Assembly: GCA_030490835.1 (NCBI GenBank)
Contig: CM059973.1
Span: 47,744,008 to 47,808,007 of the forward strand
Origin: Annona cherimola
Taxonomy: Eukaryota > Streptophyta > Magnoliopsida > Magnoliales > Annonaceae
DNA: 64,000 nucleotides
Reading direction: 5' to 3'
Each line of letters starts with the position of its first letter. The stretch's first letter is position 1. Made by a program: the position numbers and the translations under genes. The notes below the pieces were generated by a model. That model searched no databases, was not told the DNA's origin, and saw only the letters and a program-made list of their open reading frames with translations. Of the stretch, positions 62,788 through 64,000 are shown piece by piece.

Positions 62788-64000
62788 CATACCATCCATT
62801 CCATATTATGTTTTAAATACATACTTAAGGTAAACACATAATTATCATTCATAAATAAAAATGTGGAGATTTATATCTCCTATTAACAATTTTTCATCAA
62901 TTTTTCATTTTTCCTACGTCAATGCTCATTCTAAGCATATAAGTGACGTTTTAAGCTTCATAACTTAATCTCAAAAATTGAGATAATCAAACATAATTCA
63001 TACAATAACATCCTTATGCATTTCATCACATATTCATGCATATTTTGCATTTTAGCAATTCATATAAACTATTTACCACTTATCCATACTTAGCATTCCA
63101 TAGACACCCATTTTACAATACATAGCTTAGGTGTTTCTTAAAATTTCTCAAGTCAGCAACTTGTGTCCTTATTCAGAATGATTAAACTCATTAATTAACA
63201 TTTAATTTAAGGTCTAATTTTAGATTTTCAATCCATTCATCATAGGGTTCCAAAACAGCCATATTAGGACCCATTTTTCATCCTTTAATGCCTCTTTCAA
63301 GACTTAAATCATAACAGATTTATAAGTCATAATTTCTAGCAACTAAACATGATTTGTTTAACCCAAATTTAGGGTATTATCATATATTAAAAATTCATAA
63401 TTCATTGGCTTCCATAACAGCAACATTTTCATGCATATAGGGCATCCATTTGACCCATTTTTACGTGTCTAAACATATATCCATAAAATCAAATTTTGGG
63501 AAAATCTTTCCAATAACTTTTGGAAATTCAATGTACCATAATCCTAGAGTAATTTACCCTCCATAAAATCCATAAATCATTTGTTTACAAACAGCAACAA
63601 AAATCACATGTAGAGTACCCATTTTGGCCCTCATTTGGACATTCCATACATATACCCTAAAAAATCAGATTTATGGAAAACTCATCTAACCCACTTAGGC
63701 CATCCAAAGGGTCCTTAATTTAGGTTACTTTACCCTACAATTAATCCATAAAAAATTTAAGTACTTCCTTGTATCATTTTTAACTCAAAAATGGAAAAAT
63801 CGTGTATTACTTGAAACCTTAAGTTCCATATTTGCTAAAATCATCAGTAAATACTTAAATCAACATATGTAATTCAAAAGAACATTAATTACATCCAAAT
63901 CATCATTATTTAATCATACAACAACTTGGTTTAGGGTTTTGAGAATTTCTAAGTTAGATTTCATCTCAAAATTCAACCCTAACTTCCCTTTTCACTCTCT
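62788..64000 (-). mobile_element. LTR0 resumed, 5' half, leaving the window
   Basis: This continues the minus-strand LTR broken at 8882, starting with the duplicated CATAC. Reverse-strand landmarks match mid-LTR of A (ggagggtaaattac near 63555, the aaaaccctaaa block near 63935). The LTR start and any element body lie beyond 64000. No gene is present. Confidence 0.65.

Overview
The window is nuclear DNA from a flowering plant. It holds one plant-specific WRC-domain gene and, from about 7.5 kb to the right edge, an unbroken stack of plant LTR retrotransposons (Ty3/gypsy with a chromodomain, an Athila/Tat-like non-autonomous element, Ty1/copia) plus one hAT DNA transposon. No bacterial, organellar or viral-particle genes are seen. 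The base composition and element families do not fix the species; I would not go beyond 'angiosperm'.

Layout. 1-3.2 kb is AT-rich intergenic sequence with a diverged direct duplication, one copy split by a very old, CpG-depleted copia solo LTR (471-1799). 3.86-6.05 kb (minus strand) is the only host gene I can support: a three-exon WRC-domain protein. 6.05-7.5 kb is its upstream flank. From 7496 everything is mobile DNA, and nearly every boundary can be placed to the base by target-site duplications (TSDs).

Nesting, outermost first. LTR0 is a minus-strand gypsy LTR (7496-8882, resuming at 62788 and leaving the window). Element A is a chromodomain gypsy element (8883-62787, TSD CATAC) inserted in LTR0. 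Inside A's 5' LTR lie copia solo LTR S1 (10183-11885, TSD GTGGG) and the minus-strand non-autonomous element T (14129-28732, TSD CATTT). T in turn holds a 4.6-kb hAT element (15260-19826, TSD GTGCCAAC) and copia solo LTRs S2 (22621-24283, GATTG) and S3 (26561-28396, GTAAT). A's integrase is split twice: by element B, a deleted relative of A (34793-53145, TSD GTACG), and 157 bp further on by a minus-strand gypsy solo LTR D (53303-58535, TSD AAAGC). B carries a complete copia element C (36184-44769, TSD CTGAA); D carries a diverged copia solo LTR S5 (56583-58310, TSD ATTAA). Removing the insertions rejoins the interrupted pol frame of A and the LTR sequences.

The most unusual signals are: (1) an extra open reading frame between the primer site and gag, shared by gypsy elements A and B and with many third-position changes; (2) arrays of interrupted palindromes centred on GTCGAC upstream of the TATA box in every young copy of the copia LTR family, about 55 copies in six LTRs and none in the decayed seventh; (3) a hAT transposase frame broken only by four stop codons, each one transition from a sense codon; (4) a patchwork filler at the deletion joint in B. 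All coding regions in the elements carry stops or frameshifts, so none is expected to be active as it stands.
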